Part shown: piece by piece, positions 1 through 8,143 of the stretch
Numbering within the stretch: the first letter of the stretch is position 1
Layout of the letters: the number at the start of each line of letters is the position of its first letter
Translations under genes and position numbers: made by a program
Assembly: GCA_958421035.1 (NCBI GenBank)
Contig: CATZKS010000043.1
Location: 1-15,833 of the forward strand
Direction of reading: 5' to 3'
DNA from: an uncultured Collinsella sp.
GTDB lineage: Bacteria > Actinomycetota > Coriobacteriia > Coriobacteriales > Coriobacteriaceae
Length of the DNA stretch: 15,833 nucleotides
Notes under the pieces: generated by a model
What the model saw: only the letters and a program-made list of their open reading frames with translations
Database searches by the model: none
Told to the model about the DNA's origin: nothing

Positions 1-1881
1 GTCTCGTCCAACCACGACTTTACCTGGGTCTACCCCCTGTGCATCCTGCTCGAGTGGGCCATCATCACCACGCTCATGGTCGGCCTGTTCTTCCTGTTCC
101 AGCGCCACGGCGCAGCTCCCGCGGTCCTGGCCTTTGCCCTCTTTGTCCTGGGCATTGCCGAGTTCTTCGTCATCACGTTTAAATCCATGCCCATCCAGCC
201 GGGCGACCTTTCGGCCATCTCCACCGCCGCCGCGGTCGCCGGCACCGGCTACACCTTCTCGATCTCACTGTTCTGCGTGCTGTCCATGGGCTTTACCGCC
301 ATCGCCATGCTGCTATGCGAGTACGCCGGCCTGGTGGCACCACACCGTCAGAAGGGCGCCGCCAACGCCAAGCGCATGCTGCTCACCAACCTGCTCGTCG
401 CCGTGCTGTGCCTGGGCGGCGTGACCGCACACGTCACGCTCATCGACTACTACAACACCCTTGGCATCACCGTCTACACCTGGCGCCCGCTCGAGAGCTA
501 CTGGCGCGAGGGCTACCTGCCCGCTTTCATTAGCGCAGCGCAGTCCATCAAGCCGCCCAAACCCGCCGACTACTCCGTCGACGATGCCAAGGCAACGCTC
601 AAAAAGTACGCCAAGGCCTACGACAAGTCCGACGCCGCCAAGAGTGACGAGCGCACCGCCGCAAAGGAGCAGTTCGATAGCGAGAAGCCCACGGTCATCG
701 CCATCATGAACGAGACCTTCTCGGATCTTTCGATCTACCAGAACATGCGCGCCGGCTACGAAGGCCCGCAGTACTTTAAGAACCTGTCCAACTGCCTCAG
801 CCGCGGCAAGCTCTACGTGAGCGCCTACGGCGGCGGCACCGCCAATACCGAGTTTGAGTTTATGACCGGCAACTCCATGGCCAACCTGGGCTCGGGCGTG
901 TACCCCTACACCATCTACAACATGGAAACGACCGGGAATCTGGCAGAGCAGTTCAAGTCGCTCGGCTATTCCACCACCGCCATGCACCCCAACCACGCGA
1001 CCAACTGGAACCGCGAGAACGTGTACAAGGACTTTGGCTTTGACCAGTTCCTGTCCATCAACGACTTCCAGGGAGCCGACACCCTGCGCGGTATGGTGAC
1101 CGACCAGGCGACCTACGACAAGATTCTTGAGCTGCTCGACCAGAACGCCGATCCGCAGTTTATCTTCGACGTGACCATGCAGAACCACTCGGGCTACGAT
1201 ACGGGTCTGATGCCGGTCGACAAGCAGATGCACCTGAACATCGACACGACCGACCTGGACACCAAGACCGTCGAGGACGGCACGCTCTCCGATGTCGATG
1301 AGTATGTCTCGTGCATCGAGCAGTCCGATCAGGCGCTGCGCTACTTCCTCAACGCCTTGAGCAAGCTCGACCGCAAGGTGGTCGTGGTGTTCTGGGGCGA
1401 CCATCAGCCGTTCTTCCCGTCCAAGTTCAACGACAAGTGGTTTACCGGCGAGGACGATGCCACGCACCAGGAACGTCTGTGGCAGACCGACTACATCATT
1501 TGGGCTAACTACGACGTTGCCGGTTGCGACCAAACGAGTGAGGTCAACGATCTGTCCACCAACTACCTGTCCACCCAGCTGATGCAGCTGATCGGTGCAC
1601 CGCTGACCGACTACCAGAAAGCGCACATGACGCTGCGCGAGTCGCTGCCCGCCATCAACTCGGTGGGCTACGAGGACGCCAGCCTGCGCTGGGCGCTCTC
1701 CTCCAACGTCACCGGTGACGACGCCGCCGCCGCAGCCGCCACCAAGGCGCGCGAGGATTACGCCAAGATGCAGTACTACGAGATGTTCCGCGATGGCAAG
1801 AACGTCTATACGGAGCACTTCCAGACCGAGGCCAACGAGACCGACCCCAACCTGGCACCGGGTACGACCAAGATCAAGTAG
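1..1881 (+). CDS. LTA synthase / phosphoglycerol transferase family sulfatase-fold protein (5' end outside window)
   Basis: The reading frame is open from base 1, so the start codon and the first membrane segments lie outside the window; 626 residues are visible. About four hydrophobic segments occupy the first ~150 residues, followed by an extracellular alkaline-phosphatase-fold domain. Residues typical of LtaS-type enzymes are recognisable: metal-ligand Glu in MNETFSD (codon 712-714), the catalytic Thr in GGGTANTEFEF (838-840), the His of QNHSG (1186-1188), and the Asp-His pair in WGDHQP (1399-1404). In characterised relatives the Thr takes a phosphoglycerol unit from phosphatidylglycerol and passes it to a growing polyglycerol-phosphate chain, or to a glycan, outside the membrane. 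The C-terminus is a charged tail with an Ala run near residues 573-579. Whether this member makes lipoteichoic acid or decorates another envelope polymer cannot be told from sequence. It is followed by a hairpin element at 1901-2032. Confidence 0.9.
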   Translation, partial: VSSNHDFTWVYPLCILLEWAIITTLMVGLFFLFQRHGAAPAVLAFALFVLGIAEFFVITFKSMPIQPGDLSAISTAAAVAGTGYTFSISLFCVLSMGFTAIAMLLCEYAGLVAPHRQKGAANAKRMLLTNLLVAVLCLGGVTAHVTLIDYYNTLGITVYTWRPLESYWREGYLPAFISAAQSIKPPKPADYSVDDAKATLKKYAKAYDKSDAAKSDERTAAKEQFDSEKPTVIAIMNETFSDLSIYQNMRAGYEGPQYFKNLSNCLSRGKLYVSAYGGGTANTEFEFMTGNSMANLGSGVYPYTIYNMETTGNLAEQFKSLGYSTTAMHPNHATNWNRENVYKDFGFDQFLSINDFQGADTLRGMVTDQATYDKILELLDQNADPQFIFDVTMQNHSGYDTGLMPVDKQMHLNIDTTDLDTKTVEDGTLSDVDEYVSCIEQSDQALRYFLNALSKLDRKVVVVFWGDHQPFFPSKFNDKWFTGEDDATHQERLWQTDYIIWANYDVAGCDQTSEVNDLSTNYLSTQLMQLIGAPLTDYQKAHMTLRESLPAINSVGYEDASLRWALSSNVTGDDAAAAAATKAREDYAKMQYYEMFRDGKNVYTEHFQTEANETDPNLAPGTTKIK

Positions 1882-1900
1882 CGGGTCGCTCATAACTGAA

Positions 1901-2032
1901 ACGTCTGTCCGGGCGGAGGTATGTAAGGTTCCCTGCTCGGACAGTCCTGCGCAAGACGGAGGCCACATTAAGTGGCCTCCTTTGCGTGCGGAACTCGCGA
2001 TGAACCTTACATACCTCAGCCCGGACAGACGC
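1901..2032 (+). repeat. 131-bp nested hairpin element, copy 1 (probable terminator/structured RNA)
   Basis: This element starts 20 bp after the LTA-synthase-like stop codon. Outer arms 1901-1930 and 2003-2031 are complementary over ~29 bp with one mismatch. Inside is a core (1931-2002) with a 9-bp perfect stem, 1958-1966 with 1972-1980, a 5-nt ATTAA loop and a short T run, consistent with transcription termination. A second copy lies inverted at 8290-8420. The cores match almost base for base, while the outer arms differ at many positions yet stay complementary within each copy. The inner stem also shows a paired change: GGAGG/CCTCC here, GAAGG/CCTTC in copy 2. Terminator function is inferred; the structure is seen directly. 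Confidence 0.8.
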
Positions 2033-2085
2033 CTTGTTGTTGGAGCACGGCTTGTCATGGGGGTATCCGCTGAACATATATAAGT

Positions 2086-2121
2086 CGAAGGCCACGTTAT
2101 GTGGCCTTCTTTGTTTGCGGA
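2086..2121 (+). terminator. Hairpin, relic of the 131-bp element's core
   Basis: A 9-bp perfect stem GAAGGCCAC (2087-2095) / GTGGCCTTC (2101-2109) with a 5-nt loop is followed by TTTGTTT. Stem and 3' flank match the core of the 131-bp elements, but the long outer arms are not recognisable, so this looks like a decayed or partial third copy. It could act as a second terminator after the LTA-synthase-like gene. Its 3' end runs straight into the first 61-bp repeat unit. Confidence 0.6.
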
Positions 2122-2475
2122 AAGTGTGTCCCGGAATTCTTGTCTGGAATGGGATGCAGTTTCCGCTTGGGACCCGATTGGGAAAGTGTGTCCCACTATT
2201 CAGCTGGATTCCGGGATGTATTTTCCGGTTGAGGCTCGTTGGGAAAGTGCGTCCCACTTTGGGGGCTGATTCTGGGACGTGGTTTCCGGTTGGCTCTCAT
2301 TGGGAAAGTTCATCCCATTTCTCGGCCTAATTATGGGACGCAGTTTCCCGTTGAGGACCCTTTGGGAAAGTGCGTCCCGGTCTGGGCGCTCAAACTGGGA
2401 TGGATTTTCCGGATGAGGGCTTGACGGAAAATGTGTCCCGTTCCGGGCGCTAATTGTGGGATGCAGTTTCCGCTT
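2119..2475. repeat. Six-unit tandem array of a ~61-bp quasi-palindromic repeat
   Basis: Units begin with GGAAA at 2119, 2181, 2242, 2303, 2365 and 2426, giving a period of 61-62 bp. Each carries a left half-site of the form GGAAANTGNRTCCC and, about 32 bp later, an approximately inverted half-site GGGANGNANTTTCC. The half-sites are far better conserved than the DNA between them. No plausible protein is encoded. Related units lie on both sides of the IS at 6772-6859 and 8144-8235. The function is unknown; binding sites, RNA hairpins or non-autonomous mobile units are all possible. Confidence 0.8.
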
Positions 2476-2496
2476 GCGGAGTCTCCACTCAACAGA

Positions 2497-2534
2497 AAAC
2501 CCGGGTGGCCTGTTTTTTGGCTACCCGGGTTTTT
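2497..2534 (-). terminator. Rho-independent terminator, probably bidirectional
   Basis: A ~13-bp stem AACCCGGGTGGCC / GGCTACCCGGGTT has one G-T wobble, an ~8-nt T-rich loop, and A/T runs on both outer sides. It lies 27 bp beyond the stop codon of the large surface-protein gene and would end that transcript on the minus strand. The T run on the + side could also stop rightward transcription. Confidence 0.8.
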
Positions 2535-2560
2535 GGGTTGTCGATATGTTCGACTGGCTA

Positions 2561-5500
2561 CTAGTGGGTCTTGCGGCGCTTGATCAGCATGATGAGGGCT
2601 ATCACTACGAGCGTTGCTCCCGCTGCTGCTGCGGTGGCGACTAGGGCGAATGTTTGGTCGCCGGTGTTTGCGAGGTCCTTCGCTGTGGTCGTAGTCTTGA
2701 CCTTGGTGTCGGTCTTAGCTCCGTTGTCGGACTTGGGCTTGTCCGGGTTCGTCGGGGTCTCAGGAGTCTCGGGGTCCTTTGAGCCTTCGGAATCGGTTGG
2801 GCCGGCGGTGTTCACCAGGGTATGGTCCAGGAACTTCTTGGCGCCCGCGCTTGCCTGCGAGAACAGGCGGCGTGTGCGGATCGGAGCGGCGTTCACCGTC
2901 TCAGGAGCCTTCTCCTCGGCCGCGATGTTCACCAGTGTCACACCGGTATCGAGGCCGACGTTGTTGTATCCCACGTGGCAGTAGTACTGCGCGCCGTCAT
3001 CGTTTGTAGTCAGGTCAAGCTCAAGCGTTGAGGCCGTTCCGGCTGGGAGGTTGCCATCGGCACCCACGCGCTGGAACGCGGTCTCGCCACGGCCCTTGCG
3101 GTACCAGATATATGACGGCGCCAGCTCCGTTTCACTGCCGTCGGCATTGCGCTGCGTCACATGGCCGATCGCCGAGAGTGTCAGCTTGTCTCCCGCCGAG
3201 CACTCGACCGAAGAGTCATACTCGAGGGCCGACCTCTCCGCTGTATCCGCCGCAGGTCCGCTCACGGTCATCGTCATGCCATCGGGCATGGTCTTGACCG
3301 TGATGATCGCCGAGCGAATACCCGTTTCGGCCGTTGAATCATTCTTAACGGCGGCGATGGCGAATCGATACTCCGTATTCGGCAACAGCCCATCCCACTT
3401 AAGCGAGGTCTGCGTGTTGTCGGCAATCTTCCAGCTATTGACGACCGCATCCGCCGCATTGCTCTGCAGCATGCCCACGCCGTAGCTAAAGCCACTCTTG
3501 TTTGCGAGTGCATCGTCCCAGCTAAACGTAACGCTGGTCGAATCGACGGCGTTTGCCGTAAAGCCCGTCACAGCCGGCGCGTCGGGCATCTCGACGTCCT
3601 TAACGTCATAGCCCACGATCCAGAACTGGTCGGTGTCCTTGGTGCCGAGCTTGTCGCCCGAGTCTGCCTCGAACTTGTCGACATCCACCGCGTTGACGCC
3701 CAGACGCCACACAAAACCGTACTTGCCCTGCGCGGCCTCGGGCAGGTTGTCGACGGTGCCGCCGTATTCGGTCGATTCACTCGAGGAGTTACCCGTAGTA
3801 AAGCCGGCGTTGGCACCAAAGCACAGGCCGCCAAACAACTCGTGCTTTGCGAGCTTCGCGCCCATGACAACGCTGCCGTTCAGCGTCAAGCCGAGCTCGA
3901 GCTCCTGCTCCTTGCCCTCCTCGACTTCGATGGTCTGCTCAATGCTCGCCCCCGACTGCGCGGCGGCGCCGTTAAACCCATCGTGCGTGTAGGCGCGCGT
4001 TACGCCAGGCTTGCCCAGGCCAAAGGAATCCCCAACGGGAGTCTCGCCGTTGAGCGTCGTTTGATAGGTTCCGGGTTCTCCCGACCGGTTGGTCAAAAAG
4101 TAGCTGAGCGGCGTCATATTGTGCTGTTTGGCAATGCGGTCATAGGCCTCGACATTAACGACCGAGGTCTGCGCGCCGAGCGACACGGGCGCCGCCATCA
4201 CGCCCTTGCCACCAGTTTCCTCATTTTCGATCTCATACTCGTAATAGACCATCGGAATCGTGTAGAGCACGGCCTTGTCACCCTCGCCGGCATGCGACTC
4301 ATAGCTTACGCTTGCGCTGACCGTGCGCTCGCTCCGGTAGTCATAGCATCCCTCGGCGGCAAAATCGACTGAAGCATTCATCGCGACCAGGGGCGGACCG
4401 GTCTGCACCTCGACGGCAACGCCCAACTCGGCGCCAATGGTATAGCCCTGGGATGTCCCCGTGCCCTTTTCCTCTCCGTATGACGTGCCGCCCAACACCA
4501 GATAGCCGTATGCCTGCTCCAGATCCTCAACATAGGGCGCATCCTGCAGCACGGCAAGCACGCGCGGGTTGGTATAGACCTTGTAGCGGTCCTTGTACGT
4601 GATCTTGACGCTGTCGTTGTCGACATCGGGCAGCGCGAGCGAGATAAATGTGCCGTAGGTAGTGCCGCGACGGTTGCTCTCGCTAATCACCTGCTCCTCG
4701 CCGCGGCGCACCTTTCCGTTCTCGTCGAGCGAAAAATGCGAGGCGGTCATCCAATAGTAGTCATCGTTCTTGCGCAGGTCCTCGTCGCGGTGCTTGCCCA
4801 CCACGGCGATAAAGCTCTCGTTATAGCGGTCCGAACCCGAGACGCTGCCCGCCTTGACGTCGCTGATCCACACCTGCTCTATACCCTTGTGGTCATGCTT
4901 GTTGCTGCTGTTGTATTGCTGACCGCTCATGCTCATGGTTCCGACCATGGACCCCAAGCCCTGAGCCCCGCTCTGTGCCGTGTTGCAGGCAAAGTCGCGG
5001 AACACATCGCCGCCCACGAGCACCTCGTCGACCGCCAGCTGCTCGGACAGGCCGTCAAGGTTGGCAGTGGCAAGGGCAATAGGCGCCAAGGTGCACGGAT
5101 AGCGCTTATCCTGAGCGCTATCCTTCCATGCGCTGTTGGGCACATGCATCAGCCCATAGGAGGCGAGGAGCCCGTCTCTGTATTCCTTACAATCGGAAAG
5201 CTTGAACTCGCCAGACTCCGAGTCAAAATACGCGTAGCGGTACAGCGCGCCGTACAGCCCCTTGCTGCCGTCAGAAGCGCCGTAATCAAAAGCGCTGCGT
5301 TGCCAGTCATAGCCCGCAAGAATAAGGCCCGTGACGGTTTCACCCGTCTTCTTTCCTTCTTCATCGTAGGCGGCAAACGTGCCGAACGTCGCATTCGCAG
5401 CGACCATGGTCTTGCCGTTCGCGGAGAGGGAGATTGCGCCCGCGTCGCCCAGAGCATCGACATGGACGAGCGCACCCTTGGATGCATCCCACGAAAACAG

Positions 5501-6685
5501 CTCGCAATGCGTCGACTTATCAATATTCTTCTTGCCGTAGGGTGCCGAGACCACGATGGCGAGGTCATCGCAAAAATCGCGATCGAGGTCGCCGGCCGCT
5601 AGCGAAACGACAGGAGCTGACTGAAGCTGCGTCCAGGAGTCGTTCCCGCCCTTGTTGTGCGTGGTGTAGTCCGCGGCGTTACCGGCATCGATCTTGACGA
5701 CGCTTTGCTTCCAGTTGCCGCCCTCCAAGTCATACATGTCGACTACAGCCTTGCGCACGCCGTTCTCGTCGACATAGCAGCCCGCGTAGACAAAAAGCTC
5801 GTCGACGCCGTCGCCATCGACATCGCCCGCCTCGACATCAAAGACGGCGTCGTGCTCTTGCAGGTAACCGGCATCCAGGTACTTAAAACGGCCTTCGTAC
5901 ATCATATTAGTGTTGACCGTCACCGGCAGGTGTGTGTCGAGAGTGCGCGTACGCCCGTTGCTAAACGAGTAGAGGACCAGCTCAACCTTTCCGGCGTATG
6001 ACTTGCCGTCAATCGTCGTGGAGGAACTGTCGCCGTAGGCACGGAGCTCGGCAACGCGGCTCTTTTTGCCAGTGCTGGCGTCGCTGCAGAACTCAACACT
6101 CGTGGCGTGAATGCCCGAGAAACCGTTGTTGTCGTTGGCGAGTACTGTTGAGGACTCATTGTTGCTTAGGTACGACCAGGTGCCGCCACCGTAGTCGCTA
6201 TGCTTGTAGAGATCGCTGTTCGTATCGAAGTTGTTGACGTTTTGCCAGAACTTTGCGGCGCCCCACACACTTCCATAGCCATCGGTGAGTTTGCTGCTGC
6301 CGCCAATGTCACCGCGCTCGACGTTCTCGAGCTTGTCGCGCAGAGTGTAGCGATTGCCATGGCTACCGTTAGCTGCCATATAGACCTCGCTGCGCGTGGC
6401 AAACGTCGTGGGGGTATCAGTGGAATAGGGGCCAACGGTATCGGCCGGAATGTCCTCGCTCGTGCCCAGACCCAGGGCTTGATAATCCTGCTCGGTCATA
6501 TCGGTGATTGCGGGCGCGTCTGCCGCCTGGGCAACCTGGGGCGTGGCCGTGAAGCAGGCGACGCTCGTGGCGATCAACGCAGCAAGCGCCGCCGTCCCAA
6601 CAAGCGGGATTTTCGACAGCCTACGGATACGGGGGTGTGGAACGTACACGAGGGGCCTCGCTTTATTCGAGTGGAGTGGACTCAT
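2561..6685 (-). CDS. Large wall-anchored surface protein with FG-GAP-type repeats, FN3 and Ig-like domains
   Basis: This encodes 1374 residues. An Arg-rich start and hydrophobic stretch (about 20-55, ending AQAADA) form a signal peptide. FG-GAP/VCBS-type calcium loops are seen at 288-297 (DVDGDGVDEL) and about 365-375 (DLDRDFCDDL). Residues ~740-1000 are beta-rich and glycine-rich with no family I recognise. An FN3 domain spans ~1036-1132. An Ig-like domain spans ~1140-1255 with the classic Cys1162-Trp1194-Cys1236 pattern. A Pro/Lys/Thr-rich spacer (1297-1336) precedes the sorting signal LANTG (1338-1342), a hydrophobic helix and a KRRKTH tail. A role in adhesion or ligand binding is inferred from the domains only. 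The ATG at 6685 has no clear ribosome site and lies in a repeated AAAAATGAG motif; GTG at 6649 with GCGAGG upstream is an attractive alternative that keeps the signal peptide. The gene is monocistronic, flanked on both sides by 61-bp repeats. Confidence 0.88.
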   Translation of the reverse strand: MSPLHSNKARPLVYVPHPRIRRLSKIPLVGTAALAALIATSVACFTATPQVAQAADAPAITDMTEQDYQALGLGTSEDIPADTVGPYSTDTPTTFATRSEVYMAANGSHGNRYTLRDKLENVERGDIGGSSKLTDGYGSVWGAAKFWQNVNNFDTNSDLYKHSDYGGGTWSYLSNNESSTVLANDNNGFSGIHATSVEFCSDASTGKKSRVAELRAYGDSSSTTIDGKSYAGKVELVLYSFSNGRTRTLDTHLPVTVNTNMMYEGRFKYLDAGYLQEHDAVFDVEAGDVDGDGVDELFVYAGCYVDENGVRKAVVDMYDLEGGNWKQSVVKIDAGNAADYTTHNKGGNDSWTQLQSAPVVSLAAGDLDRDFCDDLAIVVSAPYGKKNIDKSTHCELFSWDASKGALVHVDALGDAGAISLSANGKTMVAANATFGTFAAYDEEGKKTGETVTGLILAGYDWQRSAFDYGASDGSKGLYGALYRYAYFDSESGEFKLSDCKEYRDGLLASYGLMHVPNSAWKDSAQDKRYPCTLAPIALATANLDGLSEQLAVDEVLVGGDVFRDFACNTAQSGAQGLGSMVGTMSMSGQQYNSSNKHDHKGIEQVWISDVKAGSVSGSDRYNESFIAVVGKHRDEDLRKNDDYYWMTASHFSLDENGKVRRGEEQVISESNRRGTTYGTFISLALPDVDNDSVKITYKDRYKVYTNPRVLAVLQDAPYVEDLEQAYGYLVLGGTSYGEEKGTGTSQGYTIGAELGVAVEVQTGPPLVAMNASVDFAAEGCYDYRSERTVSASVSYESHAGEGDKAVLYTIPMVYYEYEIENEETGGKGVMAAPVSLGAQTSVVNVEAYDRIAKQHNMTPLSYFLTNRSGEPGTYQTTLNGETPVGDSFGLGKPGVTRAYTHDGFNGAAAQSGASIEQTIEVEEGKEQELELGLTLNGSVVMGAKLAKHELFGGLCFGANAGFTTGNSSSESTEYGGTVDNLPEAAQGKYGFVWRLGVNAVDVDKFEADSGDKLGTKDTDQFWIVGYDVKDVEMPDAPAVTGFTANAVDSTSVTFSWDDALANKSGFSYGVGMLQSNAADAVVNSWKIADNTQTSLKWDGLLPNTEYRFAIAAVKNDSTAETGIRSAIITVKTMPDGMTMTVSGPAADTAERSALEYDSSVECSAGDKLTLSAIGHVTQRNADGSETELAPSYIWYRKGRGETAFQRVGADGNLPAGTASTLELDLTTNDDGAQYYCHVGYNNVGLDTGVTLVNIAAEEKAPETVNAAPIRTRRLFSQASAGAKKFLDHTLVNTAGPTDSEGSKDPETPETPTNPDKPKSDNGAKTDTKVKTTTTAKDLANTGDQTFALVATAAAAGATLVVIALIMLIKRRKTH

Positions 6686-6753
6686 TTTTGCAAATGATAC
6701 ATCCGATGCCCGATATCACGTGTCTCATTTTCGCCAACGGCGTGTCTCATTTT
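6678..6753 (-). repeat. Three short direct repeats (AAAATGAG) upstream of the surface-protein gene
   Basis: Read on the minus strand, a motif of the form AAAATGAG(A/T)C occurs three times. Two copies, CGAAAATGAGACACG and CAAAAATGAGACACG, are spaced 22 bp apart. The third, GCAAAAATGAGTCC, contains the first ATG of the large gene. They may be regulator sites in the promoter region or a remnant end of another insertion sequence; some families carry multiple terminal repeats. No strong -10/-35 pair stands out. Confidence 0.45.
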
Positions 6754-6771
6754 TGAGAATCCGAGATGCCG

Positions 6772-6859
6772 CGGAAATCTTATCCCAGCTCAAAGGCCAT
6801 TTCTGGGATGTATTTTCCGTCGAGTGCCTCATCGGGAAACTGCATCCCATTTCAAGCGT
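6772..6859. repeat. 61-bp-type repeat units left of the IS
   Basis: Two units of the same family as 2119-2475 are visible. One starts with GGAAA at 6772 and has its inverted half-site at about 6804-6818. The next starts with GGAAAC at 6835 and is cut off by the IS end at 6860. The spacing of 63 bp matches the main array. Confidence 0.65.
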
Positions 6860-8143
6860 GGGACTGCGGACGATTTCCTGGACCGCTAAATCGCGGCCAT
6901 CCCCAGCGACGACCGGTAGTCGTCCGGCGTCGCGCCACCGAGCGCGTCGCTTGCCCGCTCGGAGTTGAAGCGCCCTATCCACGCGCCGAGGGCCTCGATG
7001 AACTCCCCGGGCGACCAGCCGGACCAGTCCCTCCCGTGGAAGAACTCCTTCTTGAGCAGGCCGAAGAAGCCCTCCATCGCGGCGTTGTCCGGGCTGCAGC
7101 CCTTGGCCGACATGCTCCTGACCAGGCCGTTCCGCTCGCATATCGATATCCAGCCCGGCCAGCGGTAGTGCACGCCGCGGTCGGAGTGGATCACGGGGCG
7201 CTCGCCGGGCGCCAGCCGGGAGCACGCGTCCGACAGCGTCGAGTTCGCGAGGTCGGCGTCCGGGTGCTCGCCCGCCCGCCAGGCGACGACCGAGGAGTCG
7301 AAGCAGTCCCTGATGGCGGACAGGTACACCTTGCGGCCCGTCGGCAGCCTGAACTCGGTTATGTCGGTGAGCCACAGGAAGTTCGGCAGGGCCGAGCGGA
7401 AGTCGCGGCGCACGAGGTTCGGCGGGGCGGGGGTCACCTCGCCGCCGTAGGAGCTGTAGGCGCCGGCCCTCCTCCTCATCCACCTCGGGACGAGCCCCTC
7501 CTCGCGCATGATGCGCCGGACGACCTTCTCGGAGACGCGCACGGGGTCGTCGAGCTCGCGGAGCCTGCGCACCACGAACCTGTAGCCGCGCGCGCCGTCG
7601 CCGTCCTCCAGGAACACCCGCCGCACGACGTCCCTCAGCGGCGCCAGGCGGTCCGGCCTGGCGATCGCGCGGCGCTGGTAGTCATAGGAGCTCCTCGATA
7701 TCCTCAAGAAGCCGGTGAGTTCTCTCAAGGACCACTTCCCCGCAGGCCTCAGGCGGTCTATCACCAGGGTCTTCTCCCTGTTCGACATCCCGTCGAGGCT
7801 CTCGGCTTTTAAAACGTCCTGCACCGCCCTCAGCACCGCGTTCTCGAGCCTGAGCCGCTCGATCAGGGCGTCCTTGTCCTCCGGGTCGATGTCGGGGTAG
7901 TCGGGGCCGTCCCCGACGAGTCGCGGCAGGTCCATTCCTCCACCGGCCCTTCCCGCGGGCTTGCGCACGTCCCTGATCCAGCGCCAGACGGACGTCTTGC
8001 CGGGCCCGCCGAGTATCTCGGTTATCTCCATGACGGTGAGCCCGGCGCCGCGAAGCGCCCTGGCCCTCTCCACCATTCTCCTACTGTATGCCATGCGGAC
8101 TCCGTTCCGGACCTCAACGGTCCAACTTTTTGTCCGCAGTCCC
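6860..8143 (-). mobile_element. IS3-family insertion sequence, 1284 bp
   Basis: Imperfect terminal inverted repeats bound the element. The left end, 6860-6871, reads GGGACTGCGGAC. The right end, 8132-8143, is its exact complement GTCCGCAGTCCC. Similarity continues inward: TGGACCGCT at 6879-6887 on the left and its near-complement AACGGTCCA at 8116-8124 on the right. The element encodes one DDE transposase filling nearly all its length. No convincing target-site duplication is seen: CGT precedes the left end and GAC follows the right end. Both flanks are 61-bp-type repeats, so it appears to have landed inside a repeat cluster. The intact ORF suggests it is or recently was active. Confidence 0.85.
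6886..8094 (-). CDS. IS3-family transposase, single fused ORF
   Basis: This encodes 402 residues. An N-terminal helix-turn-helix (about 1-45) is followed by a short Leu/Glu helix (~73-100), an HTH_21-like linker and an rve/integrase catalytic domain. The catalytic triad is visible as Asp244 (LTDITEF), Asp305 (HSDRGVHY) and Glu341 (AAMEGFFG), with a D-x35-E spacing typical of IS3. Many IS3 elements split this protein into OrfA and OrfB joined by a programmed -1 frameshift; here the two parts lie in one frame. The ATG at 8094 has GGAG six bases upstream. The TAG stop lies ~26 bp inside the left terminal repeat. It would cut and join DNA at the element's ends. All three acidic residues are present, so it looks functional. 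Confidence 0.92.
   Translation of the reverse strand: MAYSRRMVERARALRGAGLTVMEITEILGGPGKTSVWRWIRDVRKPAGRAGGGMDLPRLVGDGPDYPDIDPEDKDALIERLRLENAVLRAVQDVLKAESLDGMSNREKTLVIDRLRPAGKWSLRELTGFLRISRSSYDYQRRAIARPDRLAPLRDVVRRVFLEDGDGARGYRFVVRRLRELDDPVRVSEKVVRRIMREEGLVPRWMRRRAGAYSSYGGEVTPAPPNLVRRDFRSALPNFLWLTDITEFRLPTGRKVYLSAIRDCFDSSVVAWRAGEHPDADLANSTLSDACSRLAPGERPVIHSDRGVHYRWPGWISICERNGLVRSMSAKGCSPDNAAMEGFFGLLKKEFFHGRDWSGWSPGEFIEALGAWIGRFNSERASDALGGATPDDYRSSLGMAAI

Noticed and set aside
313..2196. Long minus-strand open frame (627 codons) opposite the LTA-synthase-like gene
   Set aside because: It runs antisense to a gene with clear family motifs, has low-complexity Val/Gly/Leu-rich composition, and crosses the hairpin element. 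Such frames are common opposite high-GC genes.
2119..2475. Possible CRISPR array
   Set aside because: Units are degenerate throughout, the DNA between half-sites is partly conserved, and no cas gene is nearby.
2239..2644. Short + strand frames in and after the 61-bp array
   Set aside because: They simply translate the repeat units and the surface-protein terminator, with no ribosome sites or protein-like composition.
6725..7483. 252-codon minus-strand frame overlapping the transposase
   Set aside because: It is out of frame with the intact DDE transposase and is Arg/Pro/Gly-rich, as expected of a shifted frame. It does not represent a separate OrfA or OrfB.
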